A stretch of DNA of 64,000 nucleotides from DATHTK01 sp035463295 (GTDB lineage Bacteria > Actinomycetota > Rubrobacteria > Rubrobacterales > Rubrobacteraceae). Shown here in pieces: positions 1-8,666 of the stretch; position 1 is the first letter of the stretch; each line of letters begins with the position of its first letter. The notes beneath the pieces were generated by a model. It saw only the letters and a list, made by a program, of their open reading frames with translations. It did not search any database and was not told where the DNA came from. The stretch is taken from contig DATHTK010000028.1 of NCBI GenBank assembly GCA_035463295.1, forward strand, positions 62,001 to 126,000. The letters run 5' to 3'. Made by a program: the position numbers and the translations under genes.

Positions 1-669
1 GTGACTACCGACCACATCTCGCCGGCAGGGGCGATCCCCTCGAAGATGCCCGCAGGGCAGTACCTGATCGAGAAGGGCGTAGACCCCCGGAACTTCAACT
101 CCTACGGCTCCCGCCGCGGCAATCACGAGGTGATGGTGCGCGGTACCTTCGGCAATATCCGCCTCCGTAACCAGCTCGTGGAGAGAGAAGGCGGCTACAC
201 CCTCCACTTCCCGGACGGCGAGGAGACCACGATCTATGAGGCCTCGCTCGAGTACGCCGAAGATAACGTCCCCCTGGTCGTCCTCGCCGGCAAGGAGTAC
301 GGTACCGGCTCCTCCCGCGACTGGGCGGCGAAGGGCTCGTTCCTCCTCGGTATAAAGGCCGTCATCGCCGAGAGCTTCGAGCGTATCCACCGCTCGAACC
401 TGATCGGGATGGGCGTCCTGCCCCTCCAGTTCACAGACGGCGAGAACGCTGATAGTCTAGGTCTAAGTGGTTCGGAGACCTATGACATTGAAGGTCTCGC
501 CGACCTCACGGCCGGGACCGAGCTGACGGTCAGAGCCACCCCTGACGGGGGTGAGGCGAAGGAGTTCAAGGTGAGGGCGCGCGTGGATTCGCCGGTCGAG
601 GTCGAGTATTTGAGGAACGGCGGCATCCTCCAGACCGTCCTGCGCCAGCTCCTCAAGGAGGACGACTAG
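1..669 (+). CDS. acnA: Aconitate hydratase, C-terminal part (5' end outside window)
   Basis: This is the swivel domain of an AcnA-type aconitase, the TCA-cycle enzyme that interconverts citrate and isocitrate. The reading frame is open from base 1, so the GTG there is an internal valine of the TTDHISPAG motif and not the start. Other family hallmarks are NFNSYGSRRGNHEVM, the GKEYGTGSSRDWAAKG loop with substrate-contacting Ser and Arg, and ESFERIHRSNLIGMGVLPL. The [4Fe-4S] cysteines lie in the missing N-terminal part. It ends 19 nt before the next gene and is probably co-transcribed with it. Confidence 0.96.
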   Translation: MTTDHISPAGAIPSKMPAGQYLIEKGVDPRNFNSYGSRRGNHEVMVRGTFGNIRLRNQLVEREGGYTLHFPDGEETTIYEASLEYAEDNVPLVVLAGKEYGTGSSRDWAAKGSFLLGIKAVIAESFERIHRSNLIGMGVLPLQFTDGENADSLGLSGSETYDIEGLADLTAGTELTVRATPDGGEAKEFKVRARVDSPVEVEYLRNGGILQTVLRQLLKEDD

Positions 670-688
670 AGAAGGAGGGACGGAGCCC

Positions 689-1633
689 GTGAAGGTACTC
701 GTTACCCGCGAGATCCCGGATGCCGGGCTCCGGCTCCTCGAGGACTTCGACGTTACGGTCCTCGAGGAGGCGCCTCCATCCCGCGACGAGCTCCTCGAGG
801 CGGTGCGCGGGGCGAACGGCGTCCTCGCGACCGCGACCGAGAAGATAGACGGCGAGGTCATGGACGCCGCGGGCGAAGGGCTGGAGGTCGTCGCGAACAT
901 GGCCGTCGGCTACGACAACATCGACGTCGAGGCCGCGAGCGAGAGGGGTGTTGTCGTCACCAACACGCCCGGGGTACTGGACGAGACCACCGCGGACGTT
1001 GCCTTCATGCTCCTGCTTGCGGCGTCGAGGCGGCTCGGTGAGGGGGAGCGGTTGCTCCGCGCCGGGAAGTGGGAGTGGTGGGGGCCCCGGCAACTGCGCG
1101 GGTACGACGTGTGGGGCAAGACGCTGGGCATTCTCGGCATGGGGCGCATCGGGTGGGCCGTCGCGCGGCGCGGGAAGGGCTTCGGAATGGAGATCGTCTA
1201 CCACAACCGCTCCCGCGACGAGGAGGCGGAAGGGGAGCTCGGGGCGCGTTACCTCGACCTCGGCGACCTGCTCGAGGAGGCTGACTTCGTCTCGATCCAT
1301 ACCCCCCTTACGCCGGAGACGTGGCACCTGATCGGGGCCGAGCAACTCGAGAGTATGAAGCCCACCTCGGTCCTCGTGAACACCTCGCGCGGCCCCGTGG
1401 TCGACGAGGCCGCTCTCGCGGACGCCCTCGCCGATCGGCGCATTTTCGCCGCCGGGCTCGACGTCTACGAGGAGGAGCCGAAGGTTCACCCGAGGCTGCT
1501 CGAGCTCGAGAACGTCGTCCTCGCTCCGCACATCGGTAGCGCCTCGTTCGAGACCCGCGACAGGATGGCGGTACTGGCGGCCGAGAACCTCGCCGCCGTG
1601 CTGCGCGGCGAAGACCCGAAGACGCCCGTCTGA
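689..1633 (+). CDS. D-2-hydroxyacid dehydrogenase (glyoxylate/hydroxypyruvate reductase type)
   Basis: A 314-residue NAD(P)-dependent 2-hydroxyacid dehydrogenase, of usual length. The Rossmann motif GILGMGRIGWAVARR is near residue 150. The catalytic Arg sits in VNTSRGPVVDE, the Glu in the DVYEEEP segment, and the catalytic His in LAPHIGSASFETR. The GTG start follows a GAAGGAGGGA ribosome site (671-680) with good spacing. Glyoxylate or hydroxypyruvate reduction is the commonest activity for this subgroup, but the substrate cannot be read from sequence alone. It follows aconitase closely, in keeping with a role in organic-acid metabolism. Confidence 0.9.
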   Translation: MKVLVTREIPDAGLRLLEDFDVTVLEEAPPSRDELLEAVRGANGVLATATEKIDGEVMDAAGEGLEVVANMAVGYDNIDVEAASERGVVVTNTPGVLDETTADVAFMLLLAASRRLGEGERLLRAGKWEWWGPRQLRGYDVWGKTLGILGMGRIGWAVARRGKGFGMEIVYHNRSRDEEAEGELGARYLDLGDLLEEADFVSIHTPLTPETWHLIGAEQLESMKPTSVLVNTSRGPVVDEAALADALADRRIFAAGLDVYEEEPKVHPRLLELENVVLAPHIGSASFETRDRMAVLAAENLAAVLRGEDPKTPV

Positions 1634-1656
1634 GGCAGGAGTCCCGAAACCTGGAG

Positions 1657-2355
1657 TTAGCCGGGGATGCGGGAGGTCCGTTCGTCCCTGACGAACACGG
1701 CACGGGCGAGCGGCGCTCCGAGGGCGTGCGAGGCTCCGTCTTCGTCTTCGACGGTGACCACGCCGTCGAGGGCGCGCACCTCCCTGACCTCCAGTAACCG
1801 GCCCGGGACGAGATCTCGCTCCCCGAGGTAGCCGAGCATCGAGTCGTTCTCGTCGTTCACCTTGGAGATGCGAACCCGCTGGCCGGCCGCCGCATCACCC
1901 AGGGGGAACGAGTGGTCCGGCACCATAGTCCCGTCAGCGGCAGGGATGGGGTCGCCGTGAGGATCGTTCTCCGGGTGGCCCAGGAACTCCGCCAGGCGCT
2001 CCGTGAAAGCGTCGGAGACAGCGTGCTCGAGCCGCTCGGCCTCCTCGTGGACCTCCTCCCAAGAGTACCCCAGATGCTCGAGCAGGAACGCCTCGATCAG
2101 TCGGTGCCGCCGTACTAGCCGTAGCGCCTCCCGTCGACCTTCCTCCGTGAGCGAAGCCCCCCGGTAACGCTCGTACTCGACTAGCCCCATCTCCTGTAAC
2201 CGCCCCAGCATGTTGGTTACCGACGCCGGCGCGACAGAGAGCTGCTCCGATAAGCTCTTGGTCGAAGCGGCATCGGAACCGGAGATCGTCCATACAGCCT
2301 TTAAATAGTCGCCGATGGAAGACGAGAGAGACCGTGTCGGCGCGGAACCGGACAT
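1657..2355 (-). CDS. mntR: DtxR-family metalloregulator with MntR-type metal site
   Basis: A 232-residue transcriptional repressor with a winged-helix DNA-binding domain (about residues 10-75), a dimerisation/metal domain (about 76-140) and a C-terminal FeoA/SH3-like domain, so it has the long DtxR/IdeR architecture. The ligands look like MntR: D16 stands where DtxR has Met10, and E107-x-x-E110-H111 stands where DtxR has Cys102/Glu105/His106. Mn(II) sensing is inferred from this. It is divergent from the ABC metal importer at 2527, whose promoter carries a DtxR-like box at 2467-2485. A TAAGAT -10-like hexamer lies just upstream of its own ATG. Confidence 0.88.
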   Translation of the reverse strand: MSGSAPTRSLSSSIGDYLKAVWTISGSDAASTKSLSEQLSVAPASVTNMLGRLQEMGLVEYERYRGASLTEEGRREALRLVRRHRLIEAFLLEHLGYSWEEVHEEAERLEHAVSDAFTERLAEFLGHPENDPHGDPIPAADGTMVPDHSFPLGDAAAGQRVRISKVNDENDSMLGYLGERDLVPGRLLEVREVRALDGVVTVEDEDGASHALGAPLARAVFVRDERTSRIPG

Positions 2356-2455
2356 AACAGCCGCATCTTAACATAGGGTTCCCCAAGAACCCCCGAAACG
2401 CTCGCCCAGTCAACCCATCTCGATCCGGGGCGACAGAGCCACTATTCCGCAAACC

Positions 2456-2486
2456 TTGACATTTATTTAGGTTAGGCTAATAATAG
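2456..2486 (+). promoter_or_regulatory. Promoter of the metal ABC operon overlapped by a DtxR/MntR box
   Basis: TTGACA (2456-2461) is a perfect -35 element, with AT-rich -10 candidates in 2478-2486. Bases 2467-2485 match the classical DtxR operator (TTAGGTTAGSCTAACCTAA) at the first 14 positions and the last one, 15 of 19 overall. The right half-site is degenerate. The box fills the -35/-10 spacer, so bound repressor would block polymerase. This fits metal-dependent repression of 2527-6263 by the divergent regulator at 1657-2355. Confidence 0.7.
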
Positions 2487-2526
2487 ATGATATGAGCAGG
2501 ACGAGACCTGTGGAGGAGCGGTGGGC

Positions 2527-3495
2527 ATGTGTCCGGTCGGGAGGATAAGGATCGTTTCGGGTGGGGTGTGGCGCCGGTTGGCGGTCTCACTGGTCGGGGT
2601 TTTGGTTCTCGTAGTTGCGGTCGGTTGTGAGGGGGGCGATGAGGCTGAGGCGAGTGGGGACAAGGTCCACGTTACTACGACGACGACCATGATCACGGAC
2701 CTCGTCCGTCGGGTCGGTGGGGAGAGGGTGGAGGTGACGGGTCTCATGGGGCCGGGCGTGGATCCCCACCTCTACAAGGCGAGCCAGGGGGATGTGGAGG
2801 CGCTTCTGGAGGCGGACGCCGTCTTCTACAACGGTCTCTTTCTGGAGGGTCAGATGGGTGAGATCCTGGAGAAGACGGGCCAGCAGAAGCCCACGGTGGC
2901 GGTCACGGAGGGGATACCGGAGGACGAGTTGCTCGAGTCCGTACGGTATGAGGGACAGGCGGACCCGCACGTCTGGTTCGACGCGACGCTGTGGCGGATG
3001 ACGGTGGACCCGGTCGTTAGAGAGCTCTCGGAGCTCGACCCGGAGGGGGTAGAGGGATACGAGCGGCGCGGGGAGGAGTACAAGAAGGAGATCGACGAGC
3101 TGCACTCGTACGTTGAAAGGGAGATCTCCTCCATCCCCGAGGACCGGCGGGTGCTCGTCACTGCCCACGACGCGTTCCGGTACTTCGGGCGGCGGTACGG
3201 GATGGAGGTCCGGGGCTTGCAGGGGATCAGCACCGAGGCGGAGGCCGGGGCGGGGGACGTCCGGCGGCTTGCGGACTACCTGGTTGAGAACGAGATACCT
3301 GCCATCTTCGTCGAGTCCAGCGTCCCGCGCAAGAGCGTCGAGGCCGTCCAGGCTGCCTGCCGGGACCGGGGCTGGGAGCTCGAGATCGGTGGCACGCTCT
3401 ATTCCGACGCCGGCGGCGACGCCGGTACCGAGGCGGAGACCTACACTGGCATGTTCCGCGCCAACGTACAGACCATAACGGGGGCCCTCAAATGA
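2527..3495 (+). CDS. Manganese-type ABC transporter substrate-binding lipoprotein
   Basis: A 322-residue cluster A-I (TroA/PsaA/MntC) metal-binding protein. A lipoprotein signal ends at the VAVGC lipobox, so it should be anchored outside the membrane. Predicted ligands are His in GVDPHLYK, His in ADPHVWFD, Glu in the GISTEAEAG loop and Asp in LYSDAGG. The His-His-Glu-Asp set is typical of Mn/Fe proteins; Zn proteins usually have a third His and a His-rich loop. ATG 2527 is preferred over the in-frame GTG 2521 because GGAGGAG (2512-2518) lies 8 nt before it. Its stop overlaps the ATPase start. Confidence 0.9.
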   Translation: MCPVGRIRIVSGGVWRRLAVSLVGVLVLVVAVGCEGGDEAEASGDKVHVTTTTTMITDLVRRVGGERVEVTGLMGPGVDPHLYKASQGDVEALLEADAVFYNGLFLEGQMGEILEKTGQQKPTVAVTEGIPEDELLESVRYEGQADPHVWFDATLWRMTVDPVVRELSELDPEGVEGYERRGEEYKKEIDELHSYVEREISSIPEDRRVLVTAHDAFRYFGRRYGMEVRGLQGISTEAEAGAGDVRRLADYLVENEIPAIFVESSVPRKSVEAVQAACRDRGWELEIGGTLYSDAGGDAGTEAETYTGMFRANVQTITGALK

Positions 3496-4256
3496 GACTC
3501 GTGAAGACCGAAGCACCGCCGGAAGCCTGCCCGCTAGAAGTCAGGGGGGTGACGGCCGCCTACGGCGACGATCCGGTGCTCTGGGACGTGAGCTTCCGGG
3601 TGCCCGAGGGGCGGCTCGTCGCCGTTGTAGGGCCGAACGGGGCGGGCAAGACCACGCTCCTCAAGGTCATCATGGGCCTCATGCGGCCGGCCGCCGGACG
3701 GGCCACGGTTTACGGCAGGCCCTTCGCCGAGGCCCGACGGTGGGTCGGCTACGTCCCCCAGCGGGGCAGCGTGGACTGGGACTTCCCGACCAACGCCCTC
3801 GACGTCGTCCAGATGGGCCTCTACGGGAGGCTCGGCTGGTTCCGCAGACCGGGTCGCAAAGAGCGCGAGAAGGCGATGGAGTGCTTGGAGAAAGTGGGGA
3901 TGGCGGAGCTTGCGGGGCGTCAGATCAGCCAGCTCTCTGGCGGCCAGCAGCAGCGCGTCTTTCTCGCCCGGGCTCTGGCCCAGGAGGCCCGGCTCTACCT
4001 GACCGACGAGCCCTTCGCCGGCGTCGACTACAGGACCGAGCAGGCCATCGTGGGGTTGTTGCGCGAGCTCAAGGCCGCCGGCGGCACCGTGGTCGTCGTC
4101 CACCACGACCTCGCGACCGTCCCCGACTACTTCGACCGGGTCGTCATCCTCAATCGCCGCCTCATAGCCGAGGGCCCCGTCGAAGAGGTCTTCACCCGCG
4201 AGAACGTCGCCGACGCCTACGGCGGGGCCGTGGCGTACCTCGCAGGGGCCGAGTAG
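3492..4256 (+). CDS. Metal ABC transporter ATPase
   Basis: A 254-residue nucleotide-binding subunit of the manganese/zinc ABC importer class. Walker A is GPNGAGKTT, the signature is QLSGGQQQRVFLARAL, and Walker B is LYLTDEPFAGVD, followed by the H-loop VVHHDL. The ATG overlaps the stop of the binding-protein gene (ATGA), so the two are translationally coupled. With the downstream permeases it completes a Tro/Mnt-type transporter that powers uptake at the inner face of the membrane. Confidence 0.93.
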   Translation: MRLVKTEAPPEACPLEVRGVTAAYGDDPVLWDVSFRVPEGRLVAVVGPNGAGKTTLLKVIMGLMRPAAGRATVYGRPFAEARRWVGYVPQRGSVDWDFPTNALDVVQMGLYGRLGWFRRPGRKEREKAMECLEKVGMAELAGRQISQLSGGQQQRVFLARALAQEARLYLTDEPFAGVDYRTEQAIVGLLRELKAAGGTVVVVHHDLATVPDYFDRVVILNRRLIAEGPVEEVFTRENVADAYGGAVAYLAGAE

Positions 4257-4260
4257 GGCC

Positions 4261-5166
4261 ATGATCGAGCTCGTAGGGGACCTCTTGTTCGACTACACGC
4301 TTCGCAACGTGGCGTTGGGGTCGGCGATCCTCGGGGTCGTGGGGGGTTCCCTGGGCACCTTCGCCGTCCTCCGGCGCCAGGGGCTCCTGGGGGACGCACT
4401 CGCGCACGCGACCCTCCCTGGCGTGTGCGCGGCGTTCATGCTCACCGGGACCAAGAACCCCGTGGTCCTGCTGCTCGGCGCCGGGCTCTCGGCGGCGCTC
4501 GGCGCGCTCGTGATCCTCGCGGTAGTGAACGGGACGCGGATAAAACAGGACGCGGCCCTGGGCATCGTGCTCTCGGTCTTCTTCGGGGCCGGGATCGTGC
4601 TTCTGACCTACATCGCCGGTTCGGGAGACGCCGGGCAGAGCGGGCTCGACCGGTTTATCTTCGGCCAGGCGGCGACGATCGTCCGGGAGGACGTCGTGAC
4701 GATGGGGCTGCTGGCGCTCGCGGCGCTCGTCGTCACGGCGCTCTTCTTCAAGGAGTTCAAGCTGCTCTCCTTCGATCCGGCGCTCGCCGCCAGCCTGGGG
4801 TTCCCGGTCAGAGCGCTCAACGTCCTGCTGACGGCGCTCATCGTGGTCGCGGTCGTCGTCGGGATACAGGCCGTCGGCGTCGTGCTCATGGCCGCCATGC
4901 TCATAACCCCGGCCGCCGCGGCGCGGCAGTGGACCGACCGGCTCTCCGCCATGATACTCCTGTCGGCGCTGTTCGGGGCCGCCAGCGGGGTATCGGGGGC
5001 TCTGATCAGCGCCTCCGGCGCCAACCTGCCCACAGGGCCTCTGATCGTACTGGTCGCGACCGGAATCCTACTTGTCTCCCTCTTGTTGGGACGACGCCAC
5101 GGCCTCCTGTGGAGCTGGCGGACCGGCCGCCGCAACCGCCGGGAAGCGCTGAGGAGGGTCGCGTGA
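4261..5166 (+). CDS. Metal ABC transporter permease 1
   Basis: A 301-residue integral membrane permease of the ABC-3 family (TroC/MntC/ZnuB), with about eight hydrophobic segments. Typical motifs are LLGDALAHATLPGVC near residue 40 and the C-terminal AVGVVLMAAMLITPAAAARQ. It starts 4 nt after the ATPase stop and ends in a GTGA overlap with the second permease. The two different permeases probably form a heterodimeric channel. Confidence 0.92.
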   Translation: MIELVGDLLFDYTLRNVALGSAILGVVGGSLGTFAVLRRQGLLGDALAHATLPGVCAAFMLTGTKNPVVLLLGAGLSAALGALVILAVVNGTRIKQDAALGIVLSVFFGAGIVLLTYIAGSGDAGQSGLDRFIFGQAATIVREDVVTMGLLALAALVVTALFFKEFKLLSFDPALAASLGFPVRALNVLLTALIVVAVVVGIQAVGVVLMAAMLITPAAAARQWTDRLSAMILLSALFGAASGVSGALISASGANLPTGPLIVLVATGILLVSLLLGRRHGLLWSWRTGRRNRREALRRVA

Positions 5167-6263
5167 GTCCGGACCTCATTGTCGTGGTGACCGCCGTCCT
5201 CGTGGCGGTCCCCTGCGCCCTGCTCGGCACGTTTCTCGTGCTGCGCCAGATGGCGATGATGGGCGACGCCATAAGCCACGCGGTCCTCCCCGGCATAGTC
5301 GTCGCCTTCTTCCTCTCGGAGAGCCTCGGCCCGGTCACCTCGCTGGCGGGGGCGGGAGCATTCGGCCTTCTGGCCGCCGTGCTGGTCGAGGCCCTCAGGA
5401 ACACCGGGCGGGTAATGGAGGACTCTTCTATAGGCATCGTGTTCACGGCGCTCTTCGCGCTCGGGGTCTTCCTCATCTCGCGGTTCGCCTCCGACGTGCA
5501 CCTCGATCTCCAGCACGTGCTCTTCGGTGAGATCGCCTTCTCCCCGCTGAACACGCTGGTTATAGGGGGCGTGGATCTCGGCCCGCGCTCGTTCTGGACC
5601 CTGGGCATCGTGACGGTTGTGGCCGTCTCTCTGGTGCTGCTGCTCTACAAGGAGCTCAAGATCGCCACCTTCGACCCCGGCCTGGCCGCCGCCGCAGGGC
5701 TCTCCCCGGTGCTGGTCCATTACCTGCTCATGGGAGCGGTCTCCGTGACGACCGTGGGCGCCTTCGACTCGGTCGGGGCCGTGCTCGTCGTGGCGTTCCT
5801 TATAGCCCCCCCGGCGACCGCTTACCTCCTCACCGACGGTCTCGCGCGCATGCTGGTCATCTCCGTGTCGGTCGGCGTCGCCTCCGCGATACTGGGCTAC
5901 TACGCGGCGGCTCTCCTGGACGTGGCTATCGCCGGGATGATGGCCGTGGCAGCCGGCCTCTACTTCGCGCTCGGACTTCTCTTCTCGCCCTCCCGGGGAC
6001 TCGTGGCGAACCTCCTGCGCCGCCGGCGCAACCGGCGCTCCTTCGCTCGCGGCCTGCTGCTGGCCCGGCTCGGCACTCTGGGCAACCGGGCGACCGAGGA
6101 GGAGCTCTCGGAGCAGCTGAGCTGGGAGGGCGGTCGGGTCTCCCGAACCCTGCACGACGCCCTGAGCGGTGGCTTCGTACTCAGGCCCTCGCCCGGAGAG
6201 GTCGCGCTTACGAGAAAGGGACGGGAGGCTACTGACGGAACGGCAAAGCCCTCTGCTCGGTAG
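5163..6263 (+). CDS. Metal ABC transporter permease 2 with C-terminal winged-helix extension
   Basis: A 366-residue ABC-3 family permease. Residues 1-280 carry the family pattern (MAMMGDAISHAVLPGIVV near the N-terminus, SVGAVLVVAFLIAPPATAY near residue 210). About 80 further residues are soluble and look like a winged helix: GNRATEEELSEQL, GGRVSRTLHDALSGGFV, then a basic end. Some Mnt/Tro permeases (for example B. subtilis MntC) have a comparable MntR-like tail. The GTG at 5163 overlaps the previous stop; the frame is open upstream to 4425, but that part is a shadow of permease 1. Confidence 0.9.
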   Translation: MSPDLIVVVTAVLVAVPCALLGTFLVLRQMAMMGDAISHAVLPGIVVAFFLSESLGPVTSLAGAGAFGLLAAVLVEALRNTGRVMEDSSIGIVFTALFALGVFLISRFASDVHLDLQHVLFGEIAFSPLNTLVIGGVDLGPRSFWTLGIVTVVAVSLVLLLYKELKIATFDPGLAAAAGLSPVLVHYLLMGAVSVTTVGAFDSVGAVLVVAFLIAPPATAYLLTDGLARMLVISVSVGVASAILGYYAAALLDVAIAGMMAVAAGLYFALGLLFSPSRGLVANLLRRRRNRRSFARGLLLARLGTLGNRATEEELSEQLSWEGGRVSRTLHDALSGGFVLRPSPGEVALTRKGREATDGTAKPSAR

Positions 6264-6273
6264 AGCGTAATGG

Positions 6274-6294
6274 ACCGGCCGCGCCCTCGCCGGT
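6274..6294 (+). terminator. Possible weak hairpin after the metal ABC operon
   Basis: ACCGGC (6274-6279) and GCCGGT (6289-6294) are perfect 6-bp inverted arms with a 9-nt loop, 11 nt past the stop codon. There is no clear T-run, so intrinsic termination is uncertain. Transcription may continue into the ZIP gene. Confidence 0.3.
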
Positions 6295-6403
6295 GGGGAT
6301 TGGGTTCTTCAAATCTCCCTATTCGAGTGGTATTAATGAAGTCCATGAGATCTACTGGAGGCATTCCGGTCGGGTGTGCAGAGAAAGAGCCTGGTAGTAA
6401 GGC

Positions 6404-7225
6404 GTGATCGAGCTCTTCGCCGGGCTACCGCCGGTTCTCCAGGCGCTGCTCGCCACGATGTTCACGTGGGGTATGACGGCGGCGGGTGCGGCCCTGGTCT
6501 TCGCGACCAAGAACGTGCCCCGCAAGCTTCTGGACTCGATGCTGGGGTTCGCGGCGGGGGTCATGATCGCCGCCAGCTTCTGGTCGCTGCTCGCCCCCGC
6601 GATAAGGCTCTCCGAGGCAGGATCCTTGCCGATTTGGGTGCCGCCGGTCCTCGGGTTTATGGCCGGGGGGATCTTCCTGCGGCTGCTGGACCGGCTGTTG
6701 CCGCACCTGCACCCGGGGATGAAGATGTCCGAGGCCGAGGGCATCCACACGAGCTGGCGGCGCAGCGTGCTGCTGGTCTCGGCGATCACGCTGCACAACA
6801 TTCCGGAAGGGCTGGCGATAGGGGTGACCTTCGGGGCGGTGGGTCTCGGCGTCACGGAGGGCATCCCAGGGTCCACCCTGGGCGCCGCGATAGCGCTTGC
6901 CTTGGGGATCGGGCTCCAGAACTTCCCCGAAGGGACGGCGGTCTCGATGCCGCTGCGGCGCGAGGGGATGAGCCGGGGGCGGAGCTTCTTCTACGGCCAG
7001 CTCTCCGCGGTCGTCGAGCCGATCGCGGCGGTCGCGGGCGCGGCGGCCGTGATCTTCGCCAAGCCAATCCTGCCTTACGCCCTCGCCTTCGCGGCTGGCG
7101 CTATGATCTTCGTGGTCGCAGAGGAGCTCGTGCCCGAAGCGAAGCGCGGCAGCCCGGATATAGCCGCGATGTCCCTCATGGTCGGCTTCTCGGTCATGAT
7201 GACCCTCGATGTAGCTCTGGGATAG
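6404..7225 (+). CDS. ZIP family divalent metal transporter
   Basis: A 273-residue, about eight-helix ZIP transporter, similar in length to bacterial ZupT. The metal path motifs are TLHNIPEGLAIGV (helix 4) and GLQNFPEGTAVSMPL (helix 5), with EELVPEA near the end. It would admit Zn(II), Mn(II) or Fe(II); specificity is not visible. It lies 140 nt downstream of the Mn-type ABC importer in the same direction, so it may belong to the same regulon, although no second DtxR-like box was seen. The GTG start has only a weak ribosome site. Confidence 0.88.
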   Translation: MIELFAGLPPVLQALLATMFTWGMTAAGAALVFATKNVPRKLLDSMLGFAAGVMIAASFWSLLAPAIRLSEAGSLPIWVPPVLGFMAGGIFLRLLDRLLPHLHPGMKMSEAEGIHTSWRRSVLLVSAITLHNIPEGLAIGVTFGAVGLGVTEGIPGSTLGAAIALALGIGLQNFPEGTAVSMPLRREGMSRGRSFFYGQLSAVVEPIAAVAGAAAVIFAKPILPYALAFAAGAMIFVVAEELVPEAKRGSPDIAAMSLMVGFSVMMTLDVALG

Positions 7226-7475
7226 TCCCCGAGGGGGGTCGCTCCGCACGAGCGGGCCGATGCGCCGGCCGGGGTCCGGAACGGTGGTGGCGTTTCGGGC
7301 ATCGCGGCATGGTTCCGGCTGGAGCGCTTTGCGTGTTTATTGGCCGTGGATCCGAAACGGAGGGTGACGATGGTTCCGGTTCGATGTGGGCAGGTCCGGG
7401 AGCGCCCGCCACGTCGAGCGTCTCGACAGGACCGTTGACGGGCACGCGGTGGGGTTCGGAGAAGGGGGTTGCGGT

Positions 7476-8666
7476 ATGACAGGAGCGGAAGACGGCGGGG
7501 CGAGGCTCGTCGCGCTGCGCGGGCGGGTGGTCACGGACTACGAGGTCTGGCCGGAGGGGTCGGTGCTCTTCGAGGGAGGGGCGATCCTCGACGTCAGCCC
7601 GGACGATTCCCTTCTGGAGGACGCGGACGAGGCGCACGAGCTTCCGGACTCCCTGCTCGTGCCGGGCTTCGTGGACGCGCAGGTGAACGGCGCCTTCGGC
7701 GTCGACGTCGCCTCCGAACCCCACCGCGTGCCCGAGCTCTCGGAGGCCCTCCTGGCGACCGGGACCACCGCATATCTGCCGACCGTCATCTCCTCCCCGC
7801 AGAGCCTCTACGAGGAGGTCTTGCCCGCGCTCTCGCAGGTGACCGGGGAGCGGCGGCGAGGTGCAGAGGTTCTCGGGGTGCACCTCGAGGGTCCGTTCAT
7901 AAGCCTCGACAAGAGGGGCGCCCACGCCGCCGCCCACGTCGTCCCGCCGGACGCGGGGTTGCTCGGACGGCTGCTGGATCTCGGGCCGGTGCGCATGATC
8001 ACGGTCGCGCCAGAGCTCGAGGGTGCCGGGGAGATCATGGACCTCGCGGTGCGGCGGGGAGTCGCCGTCTCGGCCGGACACTCCGACGCCCCCTTCGAGG
8101 TCGCCTACGAGGCTTTCGACGGCTGGGCCTCCGGCGTCACGCACCTGTTCAACGCGATGAGCGCGATGCACCACCGCGAACCGGGGCTACCGGGGGCCGC
8201 CTTTGCCCACCCGAGGGTCGTCTGTGGCCTCATCGCCGACGGGTTGCACGTCCACCCGGAGATTGTCGGCCTCGCCTTCCGCATGCTCGGCCCCGACCGT
8301 GTCTCTCTCGTCACCGACTCGATAGCTGCTGCCGGGATGGGGGATGGCGAGTGCCGCCTGGCCACCCGCACCGTCTATATGGACGGCGGCGTGCCCCGAC
8401 TCGCGACCGGCGCCATCGCCGGGAGCGTCCTCACCATGAACGAGGCCTTCCGCAACGCTCTCGCCTTCACCAGCTGCACCATACCCGAGGCGGTTCGGAT
8501 GACCTCGACCGCGCCGGCGCGCCTGATCGGGGAGGGCCGACGTAAGGGCAGGATTACTCCCGGCTACGACGCCGACGTGACGGCCCTCGCCCCGGACCTC
8601 TCCGTCGAGGCCGTCTGGCGCTGCGGCGAGAAGGTCTACGAACCGGCGGGGAGGGGGACGGGATGA
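7476..8666 (+). CDS. nagA: N-acetylglucosamine-6-phosphate deacetylase
   Basis: A 396-residue amidohydrolase that removes acetate from GlcNAc-6-phosphate during amino-sugar catabolism and cell-wall recycling. Motifs are VPGFVDAQVNGAFGVDV, LGVHLEGPFIS with the metal-binding Glu, the AGHSDAPF His, VTHLFNAMSAMHHREPG, GLIADGLHVHP, and LVTDSIAAAGM with the catalytic Asp. ATG 7476 is chosen because AGGGGG (about 7462-7468) lies at ribosome-site distance. The frame is open further upstream, but without a start signal. Its end overlaps the macrodomain gene by ATGA. No nagB is nearby. Confidence 0.92.
   Translation: MTGAEDGGARLVALRGRVVTDYEVWPEGSVLFEGGAILDVSPDDSLLEDADEAHELPDSLLVPGFVDAQVNGAFGVDVASEPHRVPELSEALLATGTTAYLPTVISSPQSLYEEVLPALSQVTGERRRGAEVLGVHLEGPFISLDKRGAHAAAHVVPPDAGLLGRLLDLGPVRMITVAPELEGAGEIMDLAVRRGVAVSAGHSDAPFEVAYEAFDGWASGVTHLFNAMSAMHHREPGLPGAAFAHPRVVCGLIADGLHVHPEIVGLAFRMLGPDRVSLVTDSIAAAGMGDGECRLATRTVYMDGGVPRLATGAIAGSVLTMNEAFRNALAFTSCTIPEAVRMTSTAPARLIGEGRRKGRITPGYDADVTALAPDLSVEAVWRCGEKVYEPAGRGTG

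Noticed and set aside
4425..5162. N-terminal extension of permease 2
   Set aside because: Open in frame but Arg/Gly-rich and fully inside permease 1. The GTGA overlap at 5163 gives a family-like start.
4608..6155. 515-codon minus-strand frame
   Set aside because: Opposite the two metal permeases; product is His/Glu/Arg-rich with no domain.
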